Source: an uncultured Bacteroidales bacterium (GTDB lineage: Bacteria > Bacteroidota > Bacteroidia > Bacteroidales > Paludibacteraceae). From it: DNA of 64,000 nt. A program made the translations under genes and the position numbers. Below are positions 8,963-18,817 of the stretch, one piece after another. Where the stretch lies: the NCBI GenBank assembly GCA_944321895.1, contig CALUNA010000016.1, positions 19,735 to 83,734 on the forward strand, read 5' to 3'. Position 1 is the first letter of the stretch. Every line of letters starts with the position of its first letter. The notes beneath the pieces were generated by a model. The model saw only the letters and a list, made by a program, of their open reading frames with translations. It was not told the DNA's origin and did no database searches.

Positions 8963-10735
8963 ATGATGAAAAACATTACTCTTTTAGCTGCTGCTTGCCT
9001 TTGCAGCATTTCAGCTTTTTCCACGCGCTACCTGGTGCAAACCGGCTTGGATAGCGATGCTAAATGGACACGCACTCTTCAAGAAGGAGAAGAACTTATT
9101 GACTTGACCGAAAAAGGCAAAAAACTGAACGAAGTATATAAACAAGGCGAACATGAATGGTGGTTGGCTGCCGGCGATTATGAAATTACAGCATCCATGA
9201 ATTTCGTAAACGGAGTGAAAATTTATGGCGGCTTTGCCGGAACGGAAACAAGTTTGGCTACACGCGCGCAGGCAGATAATGCACAACCATGGGAATTTGA
9301 AAACATAACAAGCATAACAGGAAACAACACATTTCCTATTTTTACATGTACAGCAAACCTCCCCATTGAAACAATCTTAGATGGTGTAACCGTTCAAAAT
9401 GGAGTTACCAGCGGCAATGGCGGTGGCATGACAATTCGTCCTAACGGCTATGTACGCAATTGCCGTTTCCTATACAACACAGCAAGTGGCCAAGGCGGTG
9501 CAATTCTTTTCAATGGAGGCGGCACAGTAGAAGATTCGTATTTTTTCAATAATAATGCAAAGTTGGGTGGCGCTTGCCATATCGCAAAAATATCAAGTAT
9601 AACCGGCTGTCTTTTTGAAAACAATATTGCTGAACAAGGAGGAGCCATTCGCAGTCAGGCTACCGATGGTACTATTGCCAATTGTATTATCCGCAACAAC
9701 ACAGCGACAACCAATGGTTCCGGCATATACACACAAACAGCAACTACCAGTGCAACCAAGATCATTAACTGCTTGATTTATGGGAACAAAACCAACGTTG
9801 CTATTTATATGTACGGCGCAGACATCATAAATTGCACTGTTGATGGAGGAAACTTAAACTCTGTATATGTTACAACAGCTGGCGGTAAAATTATCAACAG
9901 CGTATTTACATCAGACATTCAAAGTAATTTGGCTACTGGCGTTGAATTCACAAATAATGCATATAAAGCCATAACAGCAACAGAAACAATTGGGAATGTC
10001 GAGTGGACGACCTCCAACAACATCCAAATCACCGATGGCAACTTCGGTTTCACAAATGCCGCCAATGGCGATTACACGTTGGCAAGCACTTCCCCGCTTA
10101 TTAATGCAGGCACCGATGTTTCCGAAGATTACGCATTGGCAGCTACCGACCTTATCGGCACGACCCGCCCGCAAGGCGCAGCCTATGACCTCGGAGCATA
10201 CGAATGTCCGTATTACACCATAAGTGTAACAATCGAAGGAAGTGAATACGGTACTATTTATGATGATAAAGGCACAGCAATTCCATCCGAGACTTCGACA
10301 AGCATCAGAAAAGGCTCTACACTCAGTGGATACATCACAACTAATACAGGTTACGAAATAGCTGAAGCATATTATACAAATGCGGAAGGAACTAAAACAG
10401 ACCTAAAAAACCAGATAATCGAAGATGCTGGAACAGGAAGATGGAACTACACATTGACCATAACAGAAGACATGGACATAACAGTTGTCTTCAAAGCAAA
10501 AGGCAGCACTACAAACTTGCAAGCAAACAATATCAATGCATTCCGTTGCACGGTTAACAACGGCATGTTGCAAGTGAGTGGACTCCAGCTCGGTGAAACC
10601 ATAAGCATATACAACATAACCGGCAGCAAAGTAGCCGAACTCACAGCATCTGATTCAAATACATCTGTTACACTGCAACAAGGCATTTACCTCGTGCGCG
10701 CAGCAGGACAGACAAAGAAAATAATTCTCAACTAA
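8963..10735 (+). CDS. Secreted right-handed beta-helix protein with choice-of-anchor Q domain and T9SS tail (paralogue 1)
   Basis: A 590-residue exported protein. I take the ATG at 8963 (or the adjacent one at 8966) because MKNITLLAAACLCSISAFS is a signal peptide and the frame upstream overlaps the promoter. Residues ~95-330 carry repeated short strands with 'NC.I.NN' and 'GGG/GGA' turns, the pattern of a parallel beta-helix. The segment SPLINAGTD...RPQGAAYDLGAYE is the choice-of-anchor Q signature. A small beta domain (ISVTIEGSEYGTIYDDKG...) follows, and the last ~70 residues resemble a T9SS type A sorting tail ending GIYLVRAAGQTKKIILN. Beta-helix folds include polysaccharide lyases such as chondroitinase B, so glycan cleavage or binding is possible, but I see no diagnostic catalytic residues. 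By eye the gene is AT-richer than its neighbours. Confidence 0.82.
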   Translation: MMKNITLLAAACLCSISAFSTRYLVQTGLDSDAKWTRTLQEGEELIDLTEKGKKLNEVYKQGEHEWWLAAGDYEITASMNFVNGVKIYGGFAGTETSLATRAQADNAQPWEFENITSITGNNTFPIFTCTANLPIETILDGVTVQNGVTSGNGGGMTIRPNGYVRNCRFLYNTASGQGGAILFNGGGTVEDSYFFNNNAKLGGACHIAKISSITGCLFENNIAEQGGAIRSQATDGTIANCIIRNNTATTNGSGIYTQTATTSATKIINCLIYGNKTNVAIYMYGADIINCTVDGGNLNSVYVTTAGGKIINSVFTSDIQSNLATGVEFTNNAYKAITATETIGNVEWTTSNNIQITDGNFGFTNAANGDYTLASTSPLINAGTDVSEDYALAATDLIGTTRPQGAAYDLGAYECPYYTISVTIEGSEYGTIYDDKGTAIPSETSTSIRKGSTLSGYITTNTGYEIAEAYYTNAEGTKTDLKNQIIEDAGTGRWNYTLTITEDMDITVVFKAKGSTTNLQANNINAFRCTVNNGMLQVSGLQLGETISIYNITGSKVAELTASDSNTSVTLQQGIYLVRAAGQTKKIILN

Positions 10736-10754
10736 TCCATTAAAACCACCAACC

Positions 10755-10785
10755 GCCGGTACGTCGGAATATCCGATGTGCCGGC
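10755..10785 (+). terminator. Imperfect hairpin between the two beta-helix genes
   Basis: A 13-base stem (GCCGGTACGTCGG with CCGATGTGCCGGC, two G-T pairs) sits 20 bases after the first beta-helix gene and 30 before the second, followed by AAATTTCTT. It may be a weak attenuator or an RNA-stabilising 3' end, since the downstream genes show no promoter of their own. Confidence 0.5.
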
Positions 10786-10814
10786 AAATTTCTTAATCAA
10801 AAAAAAGTACAACT

Positions 10815-12776
10815 ATGAAGAAACTGACATTCATCATGCTGACTTTGGTATGCTCCATGAGTTTATGGGCATTACCGGAAAACGGAGTAGTTTATGTAAC
10901 CCCCGACGGAGCAGGTTCCAAAGACGGTTCATCGTGGGACAACGCCATGAGCGACATTACGGAAGCACTGACCGAAGCCGTACGTACAGCAGGCAATAAA
11001 AAGGATGTATGGGTAGCGGGCGGAACATATGAACTATCCGGACCAGTAAACCTGAAAGACTCCGTAAACATGTACGGCAGCTTTGCCGGTACGGAAACAA
11101 GCGTTTCAGAGCGCCCCCAGGCAGAAGGTGCACAACCTTGGGAATTCGAGAATCCGACCATTCTGCAAGCAGATGGCACAAACCGCGTTATCCAGGCACG
11201 CGGACACATGGCTTTGGATATCGTCATTGACGGTTTCGTGTTCACCAACGGAGGCGACAGCGACAATGGCGAGAATCCGGTACTTAACGGAAAAGCAGGC
11301 GCAGTAGTCTGCCGCGGAGGAACTATCTGGCAAAACTGCATTATACGCGGCAACAAAAGTGTTGTAGAAGGCAACGGAGCCGGCATAAACATGACCGGAG
11401 GAGTCGTACGCTATTGCCTCATTGAAAACAATGCCCAAAGCATAGGAGCCAACGGCGGAGGCGGCATTTTCTCCAACCCGGCATCCGGTTATACATCGAC
11501 CATTGAAAACTGCGTTGTACGTGGCAACACAAGTACAGTACGCGGTGCAGGTATCGGATTGCAAGGCGGACAAATGACCTACATACGCAACTGCGTAATT
11601 TACGGCAACAGCGCAATAAATGGAACTGCACTGCAACCCGGCGGAGGCATTCGCGCACAAGGAACATCCAACAATGAAATCAACAACTGCGTAATATACA
11701 ACAACTCAGGTTCGAGCGCGGTATATTATCAAAGCGGCAATTTCTACAACAACACCATAGTTGCCAACATAGGCGGCATGTATATAGGCGGAATCACGGC
11801 CAATATTATCAACAACGTTATTTGGAACTGCACAACCGAAGACCAGACCACTCCAACCAGCATAACCGGTGCAAGTGGAGGTCCTACCTGCCGTGTACTA
11901 AACAACTACACACGTAATCCGGTTTCAGGAGAAAACGGTTGGACCATATCTGAAACGGCAGGGGTAACCAATTCCAACCTGCAATTTCCTGACAATGCAA
12001 CCAATGACACGGTATGGAATCTGGAAACCAATGAATTTACCGGTGTTGGTCCATGCTTTGTTAATCCGAACACATTCTCTGTCGGAGCAGGAGAAGCGGC
12101 CGACCTGGAAGAAAATATTGAATACTGGGCCAGCCTTGACTGGAATCTGAAACCAGGTTCCCCACTTATTGACAAAGGTATGGCACTTACCGATATTCTT
12201 ACGGAAGACATAACCGGTCTGGAACGTCCGCAAGGAAACAGCTGGGATATTGGCGCATACGAGCATCCATTCTTCACCGTTACAGTTGTCACCATCAAAG
12301 GAAATGAAAACGGCGTTGTTTTCGACGCAAACGATGAAATAACCGAAGGCGACACCTTCTTATTCCAAAAAGGCTCTTCATTGAATTGGTATTTCCTGCC
12401 CAACGAAGGTTATGAAGCCTATGTTACCTACACAAATGCGAATGGCGAAGAAACAAATATTTCCGAAAGCATCGATGCTGCAAACGAAGGCTTGTGTTCC
12501 TGGGTAATTACCGAAGAAATGAACATTAATATTGATTTCCGGGAAATCGGTAGCGGCCTGCACAGCCTGACAGCCGACAACATCCAGTTGAGCGCACAAA
12601 ACAACCTGCTGACCATTAAGGGATTGAACATCAACGATGCCATATCCGTATATAGCGTAACCGGAGCCCTGGTATATCGTGCATCGGCTTCGCAGGCAGA
12701 GGTGTCCATTCCGTTGTCCAACGGCATTTACGTAGTCCGTATCAACAACGCGGTTCAGAAAGCCATTATGAAATAA
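10815..12776 (+). CDS. Secreted right-handed beta-helix protein with choice-of-anchor Q domain and T9SS tail (paralogue 2)
   Basis: A 653-residue paralogue of the preceding gene with the same domain order. It has a signal peptide (MKKLTFIMLTLVCSMSLWA), a DUF1565-like opening (YVTPDGAGSKDGSSWDNAM), and a beta-helix of 'NCVIYGN'-type rungs at about 110-380. The choice-of-anchor Q motif is SPLIDKGMAL...RPQGNSWDIGAYE, followed by a repeat-like beta domain (VTVVTIKGNENGVVFDAND). The T9SS-like tail ends NGIYVVRINNAVQKAIMK. The shared segment YGSFAGTETS / YGGFAGTETS and equivalent spacing show a tandem duplication. A surface enzyme or glycan-binding protein acting on glycosaminoglycans is inferred from position only. 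The tail implies outer-membrane export by T9SS rather than by the Lol route used by its SusD and lipoprotein neighbours. Confidence 0.83.
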   Translation: MKKLTFIMLTLVCSMSLWALPENGVVYVTPDGAGSKDGSSWDNAMSDITEALTEAVRTAGNKKDVWVAGGTYELSGPVNLKDSVNMYGSFAGTETSVSERPQAEGAQPWEFENPTILQADGTNRVIQARGHMALDIVIDGFVFTNGGDSDNGENPVLNGKAGAVVCRGGTIWQNCIIRGNKSVVEGNGAGINMTGGVVRYCLIENNAQSIGANGGGGIFSNPASGYTSTIENCVVRGNTSTVRGAGIGLQGGQMTYIRNCVIYGNSAINGTALQPGGGIRAQGTSNNEINNCVIYNNSGSSAVYYQSGNFYNNTIVANIGGMYIGGITANIINNVIWNCTTEDQTTPTSITGASGGPTCRVLNNYTRNPVSGENGWTISETAGVTNSNLQFPDNATNDTVWNLETNEFTGVGPCFVNPNTFSVGAGEAADLEENIEYWASLDWNLKPGSPLIDKGMALTDILTEDITGLERPQGNSWDIGAYEHPFFTVTVVTIKGNENGVVFDANDEITEGDTFLFQKGSSLNWYFLPNEGYEAYVTYTNANGEETNISESIDAANEGLCSWVITEEMNINIDFREIGSGLHSLTADNIQLSAQNNLLTIKGLNINDAISVYSVTGALVYRASASQAEVSIPLSNGIYVVRINNAVQKAIMK

Positions 12777-12796
12777 TCCCCCAACGGATAAACTCA

Positions 12797-12834
12797 AGAC
12801 ATTCCGGACGGTAACCGTCCGGATGTCTGTTTTT
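12797..12834 (+). terminator. Terminator-like hairpin upstream of SusC
   Basis: A long GC-rich stem (AGACATTCCGGACGG with CCGTCCGGATGTCT, one bulge, TAA loop) is followed by GTTTTT. It lies 20 bases after the second beta-helix gene and ends 27 bases before the chosen SusC start. With no promoter visible between it and SusC, partial termination is likely and would set the beta-helix:SusC expression ratio. Confidence 0.7.
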
Positions 12835-12861
12835 AAACAATTTCACAAAACCCGACATAAT

Positions 12862-15800
12862 ATGAAGAACACTTGCATCAAATATTTACTGCCTCTTTTA
12901 TGTTTCCTGTACATATCGGCGGCATCATGGTCGCAGACTACGGTAAGCGGTGTCGTTCTGGACGAGACAGACATGACGCTTATCGGTGTCAATGTCATGG
13001 AAAAGGGAACGACCAACGGCACAATTACCGACTTTGACGGCAATTTCAGTTTGTCCGTAAAAAACAAGGAAGCTGTTCTTGTATTTTCATATATCGGCTA
13101 CCAGACCGTAGAAATGCAGGCAAGCACCTCTCCGATGAAAATTATCATGAAAGAAGACAGCAAAGCCCTGGATGAAGTTGTTGTCATCGGTTACCAGGAT
13201 GTACGGCAAAAAGACCTGACCGGTTCCGTATCCAAGGCTAACGTAGAAGATATTTTGAAAGCTCCTGTTGCCAGCTTCGACCAGGCACTGGCCGGACGTA
13301 TAGCCGGTGTGAACGTTTCATCGGGTGAAGGAATGCCAGGTGGAACCATGAATATCGTAATCCGCGGTGCGAACTCCGTAACCCAGGACAACTCCCCATT
13401 GTATATCGTGGATGGTTTTCCGGTTGAAGACCCGACCGTGGCGGCCTCCATCAACTCAAATGACATTGAATCCATTAACGTACTGAAAGATGCATCCGCA
13501 GCAGCCATTTACGGGTCACGCGGCGCCAACGGCGTTATCATCATCACCACCAAAACGGGAACAGTAGGCAAGCCAACCGTTTCATACGATGGTTCGGTTG
13601 GCGTGCAACGTATCACACACACCATTCCGATGATGGACGCCTACGAGTTCGTACGACTGCAATCAGAAATATACACCGCTTCGGAAATGAGCGGTTCCAG
13701 CGGCTATTTCCAGACTTATGAAGGCAAGAAATGGACATTGGAAGACTATCGGGACATAGCCCAGTACAACTGGCAGGACCTGATTTTCCGCAACGCCATG
13801 CAGCAGAACCACAGCCTCTCGGTAGTTGGCGGTACGGAAGGCATACGCTATAACGCCTCCATGTCCTACTATGACCAGGATGGTATCGTACTCGGTTCCA
13901 ACTACAACCGACTGCAAGGCCGTCTGAATACAACCCTGACCAAAAACAAACTGAAAATAAATCTTTCGACCAACTACTCGCGCAGTATTCAGAACGGTTC
14001 ATCCCCATCGCAGTCGGAATACAGCGGCATGAACAACCTGTTCTACAGCGTATGGGGCTACCGTCCGGTGACACAACCTGACGTTCCACTGGAAACCCTG
14101 CTCGAGAATGCATACGATGCCAGCGTGGACCAGACAAACGACTACCGTTTCAACCCCTACATGTCATTGCTCAATGAGTACAAGAAAAACACCATCTCCT
14201 ATACACAATACAACGGCTACCTGGAATATGAATTCATAAAAGGACTGAAACTGAAAGTATCGGGAGGCTACACTGTGGACAACCGCCGCAACGAGACATT
14301 CAACAACTCCAAGACACGTTACGGCTCCCCCATTTCCACCGACAAGGTGAACGCGACCATGGCCAATTCGGAACGCCGCACCTGGTTGAACGAAAACGTG
14401 CTGACTTATCAGACAATGATCAAGAAAAACCATTCGCTGAACGTTCTGGCCGGTGTGACCTTGCAAGGTTCAAGCTATGGCTACTACAGTTTCAAAACCA
14501 TCAATATCCCGAACGAATCTCTGGGTATGGCCGGCATGAGCGAAGGTACGCCAAGTACGACGAGCTCGGAAGAAACGGAATGGAGCATGCTTTCCTATCT
14601 GGCACGTTTGAACTATAATTACAAATCGCGCTACTACCTGACCGCATCGTTCCGTGCCGATGGTTCCTCCAAATTTCCCCAAAACAACCGCTTCGGATAT
14701 TTCCCATCCGCATCCGTAGCATGGAACTTTACGGAAGAAGATTTCTGGGCACCGGCATCATCGGTCATGAACGAAGGTAAAATACGTCTGAGCTGGGGAG
14801 CCACCGGCAACAACCGTATCGACGAATATGCCTACTATTCCCAGATCAAACTGATGCAAACCGCCCAAGGCAACTACACCAACATAACAGACCTGGCACA
14901 CGGAAACTACCCGTTCAACAACGAAGTATCAAGTACCGGCGCTGTTCCGTTGAACCTTGCCAACGAAGAAGTGAAATGGGAAACCACCACACAAACCAAC
15001 CTGGGTTTCGACCTGGCCTTTCTGAAAGACCGCATAGCCGTAACCATCGACCTGTATGACAAATATACCACCGACTTGTTGCTGACGGCAGCTACACCAC
15101 CATCTACCGGTTACCGGAGCACCGTGAAAAACATCGGGTCGGTACGCAACCAGGGACTGGAGTTTACGCTGAACACGACCAACATAGAACGGCCGCACTT
15201 CCGCTGGACAACCAACTTCAACATAGCATTCAACAAAAATCGCGTAGTAGAACTGGCCGAAGGACAGACAGCCTTGCAGACAAATGCCTATTTTGACCAG
15301 AGTTTCACCTCACCGAACTACATTGCCAAGGTGGGCTATCCCATCGGCATGATGTACGGCTATGTGTATTTGGGCACCTACAAATATGATGATTGTATCC
15401 TAACCGGTTATGACACCAATAATAACCCCATATATAAATTAAAAGACGGCATAGCACCGCACGTAAACGACATGAACCCACAACCCGGTTATGCCCGTTA
15501 TGCCGACCTGAACGGTGACGGTATTGTCAATTCGGAAGACCAGACCTTTATCGGCCGCGGCGATCCTATCCACACGGGCGGATTCACGAACAACTTTGAA
15601 TTCTACGGCTTTGACGTCAGCATATTCTTCCAATGGTCCTACGGGAACGACATTCTGAACGCCAACAAACTCATGTTTGAAAGCGGCTACCAGAAACGCA
15701 AAGACTTGAACAAATTCGCATCCTACATAGACCGCTGGACACCGGAAAATCCGAACAGCGATATTCCAAGCGTAGCATCCTACGCATCAGACAACGTGTT

Positions 15801-16065
15801 CTCCACCCGGCTTATCGAAGATGGTTCATTCCTGCGCCTGAAAACCGTATCCATAGGCTACTCATTCAGTCAGGCAATCTGCACACGTCTGAAAATCAAC
15901 AAGCTGCGCATATACTTATCCGGACAGAACCTGTACACGTTCACCAAATACACCGGTTACGACCCGGAAGTGTCCATACGTAACAGCGCCCTGACACCCG
16001 GACTTGATTTCTCGGCTTATCCGCGTGCAGCATCCATTAATGCAGGCCTAAACATTACTTTCTAA
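12862..16065 (+). CDS. SusC-like TonB-dependent outer-membrane transporter (glycosaminoglycan locus)
   Basis: A 1067-residue TonB-dependent receptor that imports oligosaccharides as the barrel partner of SusD. The ATG at 12862 gives a proper signal peptide (MKNTCIKYLLPLLCFLYISAASWSQ); the ATG at 12823 lies inside the hairpin and is rejected. Domains are a carboxypeptidase-regulatory-like domain (TVSGVVLDETDMTLIGVNV, ~27-110), the DEVVVIGYQ TonB-box region, the plug with the SusC signature YGSRGANGVIIITTK (~215-230), and a 22-strand barrel ending in NAGLNITF. SusD starts 18 bases downstream. Likely cargo is chondroitin or hyaluronan oligosaccharide, judged from the lyases in the same operon. 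Confidence 0.95.
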   Translation: MKNTCIKYLLPLLCFLYISAASWSQTTVSGVVLDETDMTLIGVNVMEKGTTNGTITDFDGNFSLSVKNKEAVLVFSYIGYQTVEMQASTSPMKIIMKEDSKALDEVVVIGYQDVRQKDLTGSVSKANVEDILKAPVASFDQALAGRIAGVNVSSGEGMPGGTMNIVIRGANSVTQDNSPLYIVDGFPVEDPTVAASINSNDIESINVLKDASAAAIYGSRGANGVIIITTKTGTVGKPTVSYDGSVGVQRITHTIPMMDAYEFVRLQSEIYTASEMSGSSGYFQTYEGKKWTLEDYRDIAQYNWQDLIFRNAMQQNHSLSVVGGTEGIRYNASMSYYDQDGIVLGSNYNRLQGRLNTTLTKNKLKINLSTNYSRSIQNGSSPSQSEYSGMNNLFYSVWGYRPVTQPDVPLETLLENAYDASVDQTNDYRFNPYMSLLNEYKKNTISYTQYNGYLEYEFIKGLKLKVSGGYTVDNRRNETFNNSKTRYGSPISTDKVNATMANSERRTWLNENVLTYQTMIKKNHSLNVLAGVTLQGSSYGYYSFKTINIPNESLGMAGMSEGTPSTTSSEETEWSMLSYLARLNYNYKSRYYLTASFRADGSSKFPQNNRFGYFPSASVAWNFTEEDFWAPASSVMNEGKIRLSWGATGNNRIDEYAYYSQIKLMQTAQGNYTNITDLAHGNYPFNNEVSSTGAVPLNLANEEVKWETTTQTNLGFDLAFLKDRIAVTIDLYDKYTTDLLLTAATPPSTGYRSTVKNIGSVRNQGLEFTLNTTNIERPHFRWTTNFNIAFNKNRVVELAEGQTALQTNAYFDQSFTSPNYIAKVGYPIGMMYGYVYLGTYKYDDCILTGYDTNNNPIYKLKDGIAPHVNDMNPQPGYARYADLNGDGIVNSEDQTFIGRGDPIHTGGFTNNFEFYGFDVSIFFQWSYGNDILNANKLMFESGYQKRKDLNKFASYIDRWTPENPNSDIPSVASYASDNVFSTRLIEDGSFLRLKTVSIGYSFSQAICTRLKINKLRIYLSGQNLYTFTKYTGYDPEVSIRNSALTPGLDFSAYPRAASINAGLNITF

Positions 16066-16083
16066 ACGTAAAAAACACAGATT

Positions 16084-17790
16084 ATGAAACTGAAACACAT
16101 CAAATATATTTCCCTTGCCGCCTGCACTGCGATAATGGGGACGGCATGTTCCGACTTTCTGGAAAAAGAACCACGCCTTTCGACCACGGAAACCTACTTC
16201 AAATCGGAAAGCGAACTCAATACCTTCCTCACGGGCGTTTACAGTCCCATCATGCAGGAACACTTCTACGGGAACAACTACCCGCTCTATCTGGCCGGAG
16301 GCGATGACCTGACATTCTACCAACGTTCCAATCCGGCCGCGGAAACCATGATTTGCGGAAACGCAAACAGCAGCGGCACGGAAATCCAGAAATTCTGGGC
16401 CATCCTCTACGATGGTATCAACCGTGCAAACCTGTTGCTCGAAAACGTCAACAGGAACGAAGAAATAACCCTGTCCACACGGCAGCGGATTGAAGCGGAA
16501 GCCCTGTTCCTGCGCGCATTCTACTATTTCCACCTCGTGCAATGCTGGGGCGATGTGCCCATGCGACTGGAATCCGTAAAAAGCGCATACGGGCTCGATA
16601 TTGAACGTACAGACAAGCAGGTTGTTTACGACCAGCTCATTTCCGACATGCAAACGGCAATTCCGAAGCTGTACAGCCTTGCCGACCTGGACTATACGGG
16701 ACGCATTACGCGAGAAGCCGCCAAAGGTATTCTGGCACGCGTCTATATGTTCCGTGCCGGTGCACGCGATACCGATGGCAATTCACGGGAATACTACGAA
16801 GCTGCACTCAAATGGGCAAAAGAAGTAAAAGACAGTGCCAGTGTTGCCAACCTGGGATTGGTAAAACCCTACAACCGCGTTTTCAAGGATTTGTGCGAAG
16901 ACCTGTACAACAGCACCGGCGTAAAAGAAAGCCTGTGGGAAGCTGAAGAAGCCGGCAACCGTACCTCCGTGGAACAGGCTGCCGGACGTCTGGGCAACAC
17001 ACTCGGCTTCGGAGGGCCCGACCTGTCATCGTCGGAAGAATACATGAATCTGGGTGGACTCACCAATCCGGGATACAGCTATAAATTCGCGTATGCTTCC
17101 CTGAAACTGTATGAAATGTACGAAGCCGAAGGAGATACGGCACGCGGTGACTGGAACATAACCCCGTTTGAATACATCGTGAGCAGTACAACAGGCGCTG
17201 TAACCGGCAGACGCTATTATTACGGCAAACTGCCGGAAGGTTCCGTTATCCAAACCGGAATTCTGGAAGAGCAGACCGAAGCCACCAGCAAAAACAACAA
17301 GACACGCTGTGCTGCAAAATACCGCCGCGAATACGAAAAAGTATTGCCGAAACACAAGAATTACACTCCTATCAACTTCCCTATTTTGCGATACAGCGAC
17401 ATTCTGCTCATGATTGCCGAAGCAGAAAACGAATTGAACGGAGCTCCTACCGCACTGGCATACGAATGTATCAACGCCGTGCGCGAACGTGCCGACCTTG
17501 AGGCGTTGCCGGCAGGTTTGTCGAAGGACGAATTTCTGGCAAAACTGAAAAATGAACGAGCCATGGAATTTGCCTTTGAGGCTCTGCGCAGATGGGATTT
17601 AATCCGCTGGGGTGAATTCTATACAACCATTAAGGGCATGAACGAATACATCTACAAAGAAGGCTGGGGCAGCAACTACACCTATGCAGCCGATTATTAT
17701 AACGGAGTATCAGAAGCCTATGTCTACTTCCCGATACCAACATCGGAATTGTCTGTCAACAACAAAATAACACAAAACCCCGGTTGGTAA
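16084..17790 (+). CDS. SusD/RagB-like surface glycan-binding lipoprotein (glycosaminoglycan locus)
   Basis: A 568-residue lipoprotein (lipobox GTAC before SDFLEKEP, the usual SusD opening) that forms the lid over the SusC barrel. It has the TPR-like helical pairs of the family: FYDGINRANLLLENV-type helix (here ILYDGINRANLLLEN), EALFLRAFYYFHLVQCWGDVPM, and the C-terminal NERAMEFAFEALRRWDLIRWG motif. The gene is paired with the upstream SusC and followed 34 bases later by a lipoprotein gene, all apparently cotranscribed. Substrate specificity is inferred from the locus. Confidence 0.95.
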   Translation: MKLKHIKYISLAACTAIMGTACSDFLEKEPRLSTTETYFKSESELNTFLTGVYSPIMQEHFYGNNYPLYLAGGDDLTFYQRSNPAAETMICGNANSSGTEIQKFWAILYDGINRANLLLENVNRNEEITLSTRQRIEAEALFLRAFYYFHLVQCWGDVPMRLESVKSAYGLDIERTDKQVVYDQLISDMQTAIPKLYSLADLDYTGRITREAAKGILARVYMFRAGARDTDGNSREYYEAALKWAKEVKDSASVANLGLVKPYNRVFKDLCEDLYNSTGVKESLWEAEEAGNRTSVEQAAGRLGNTLGFGGPDLSSSEEYMNLGGLTNPGYSYKFAYASLKLYEMYEAEGDTARGDWNITPFEYIVSSTTGAVTGRRYYYGKLPEGSVIQTGILEEQTEATSKNNKTRCAAKYRREYEKVLPKHKNYTPINFPILRYSDILLMIAEAENELNGAPTALAYECINAVRERADLEALPAGLSKDEFLAKLKNERAMEFAFEALRRWDLIRWGEFYTTIKGMNEYIYKEGWGSNYTYAADYYNGVSEAYVYFPIPTSELSVNNKITQNPGW

Positions 17791-17824
17791 TGTATATCAT
17801 TTAACAGCAAGAAAACTCGAAAAT

Positions 17825-18805
17825 ATGAAAAAGAATATTGCAATACTGCTCGGCTGCGTACTGTTGGCCAGTTGTAATCAAGATATGAAACGGGAACTGG
17901 AGTTTTCCGTTGATGTGGACATGTCAAAACCCTACATTTCTTACGATGGGACAGCATATACTTTGCCCAAGAACCAAGCTATTACATTCCTGTTTTCCGG
18001 CGATCCGGATTTTATATCCATGCGCTATGACTGCTTCGAGGAAACTACCTCATCATTGATTTTTTCAACCAATCTTTCAAATAGCAGTGCAAATCCAACC
18101 AACTCGCTGGAAGTCCTGCTTGCCAACAGTTTGCCCGAACTCACACAGAATACTGAAAGCGCGGCAACAGATTCGGCAGCCATCCGCGACCATGACTGGA
18201 ACAACGTGACCGGACTTTGCAAAAATCTGCCGCTGAACACCCCGGGAGGCAACGGAACCGACACCGTTTCATTGGAAGCATACCGGGGCGGAAATGTAGT
18301 AATTGCATTCCGTTACAAACCGGAGAACAAGGATGAAAACCAACCCGGGTGGGACATCAACGACCTGCGCATTGAAACCAACCTGAAAACGTCCGGAGAA
18401 AAAATAACCGAATACGGCGTCGATTCCATAGCTGCCATCACATTTGACATGCTCAATTTGGCAAATCCATACAATGCACAAGATGCCGCATCCAACCACA
18501 TATGGCGAGAATCCATTACGGAACATAAATGGTACATATCGTTTAGCCTATCACGATACGACCTGAATGAAGACTGGCTGATCCTAGGTCCTGTTGCCAT
18601 TCCGACCGGCAGAAGCAGCAGTTTCTATGACACGGACAACAGCACATACGCAGTTTCCATCAAAGACATGACGGAAACAGTCACATCATACGACTACACA
18701 TTCACGACAGCTGGAGTTTACGACGTTACCTTCCGTGCAAGCAACAGCAACTACATCATGGATGAAAGCATGGAAATAAAACTGACAATTAACGTTACAG
18801 AATAA
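17825..18805 (+). CDS. DUF5017-like surface lipoprotein, probable glycan-binding protein
   Basis: A 326-residue lipoprotein (MKKNIAILLGCVLLASC, then NQDMKREL). The segment ITFLFSGDPDFISMRYD resembles the opening of DUF5017 domains, which occur in Bacteroidetes utilisation loci immediately after SusCD. The last ~70 residues (VTSYDYTFTTAGVYDVTFRASN) look like a PKD/Ig-type beta sandwich. In its position after SusD and before a lyase it would serve as an accessory surface glycan-binding protein that captures polymer for the SusCD complex; this is inference from context. PL8 starts 12 bases after the stop. Confidence 0.75.
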   Translation: MKKNIAILLGCVLLASCNQDMKRELEFSVDVDMSKPYISYDGTAYTLPKNQAITFLFSGDPDFISMRYDCFEETTSSLIFSTNLSNSSANPTNSLEVLLANSLPELTQNTESAATDSAAIRDHDWNNVTGLCKNLPLNTPGGNGTDTVSLEAYRGGNVVIAFRYKPENKDENQPGWDINDLRIETNLKTSGEKITEYGVDSIAAITFDMLNLANPYNAQDAASNHIWRESITEHKWYISFSLSRYDLNEDWLILGPVAIPTGRSSSFYDTDNSTYAVSIKDMTETVTSYDYTFTTAGVYDVTFRASNSNYIMDESMEIKLTINVTE

Positions 18806-18817
18806 ATCCCGGAAACT

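Noticed and set aside
12823..12861. Earlier SusC start at 12823
   Set aside because: That ATG lies inside the terminator-like hairpin and puts polar residues ahead of a perfect signal peptide starting at 12862.
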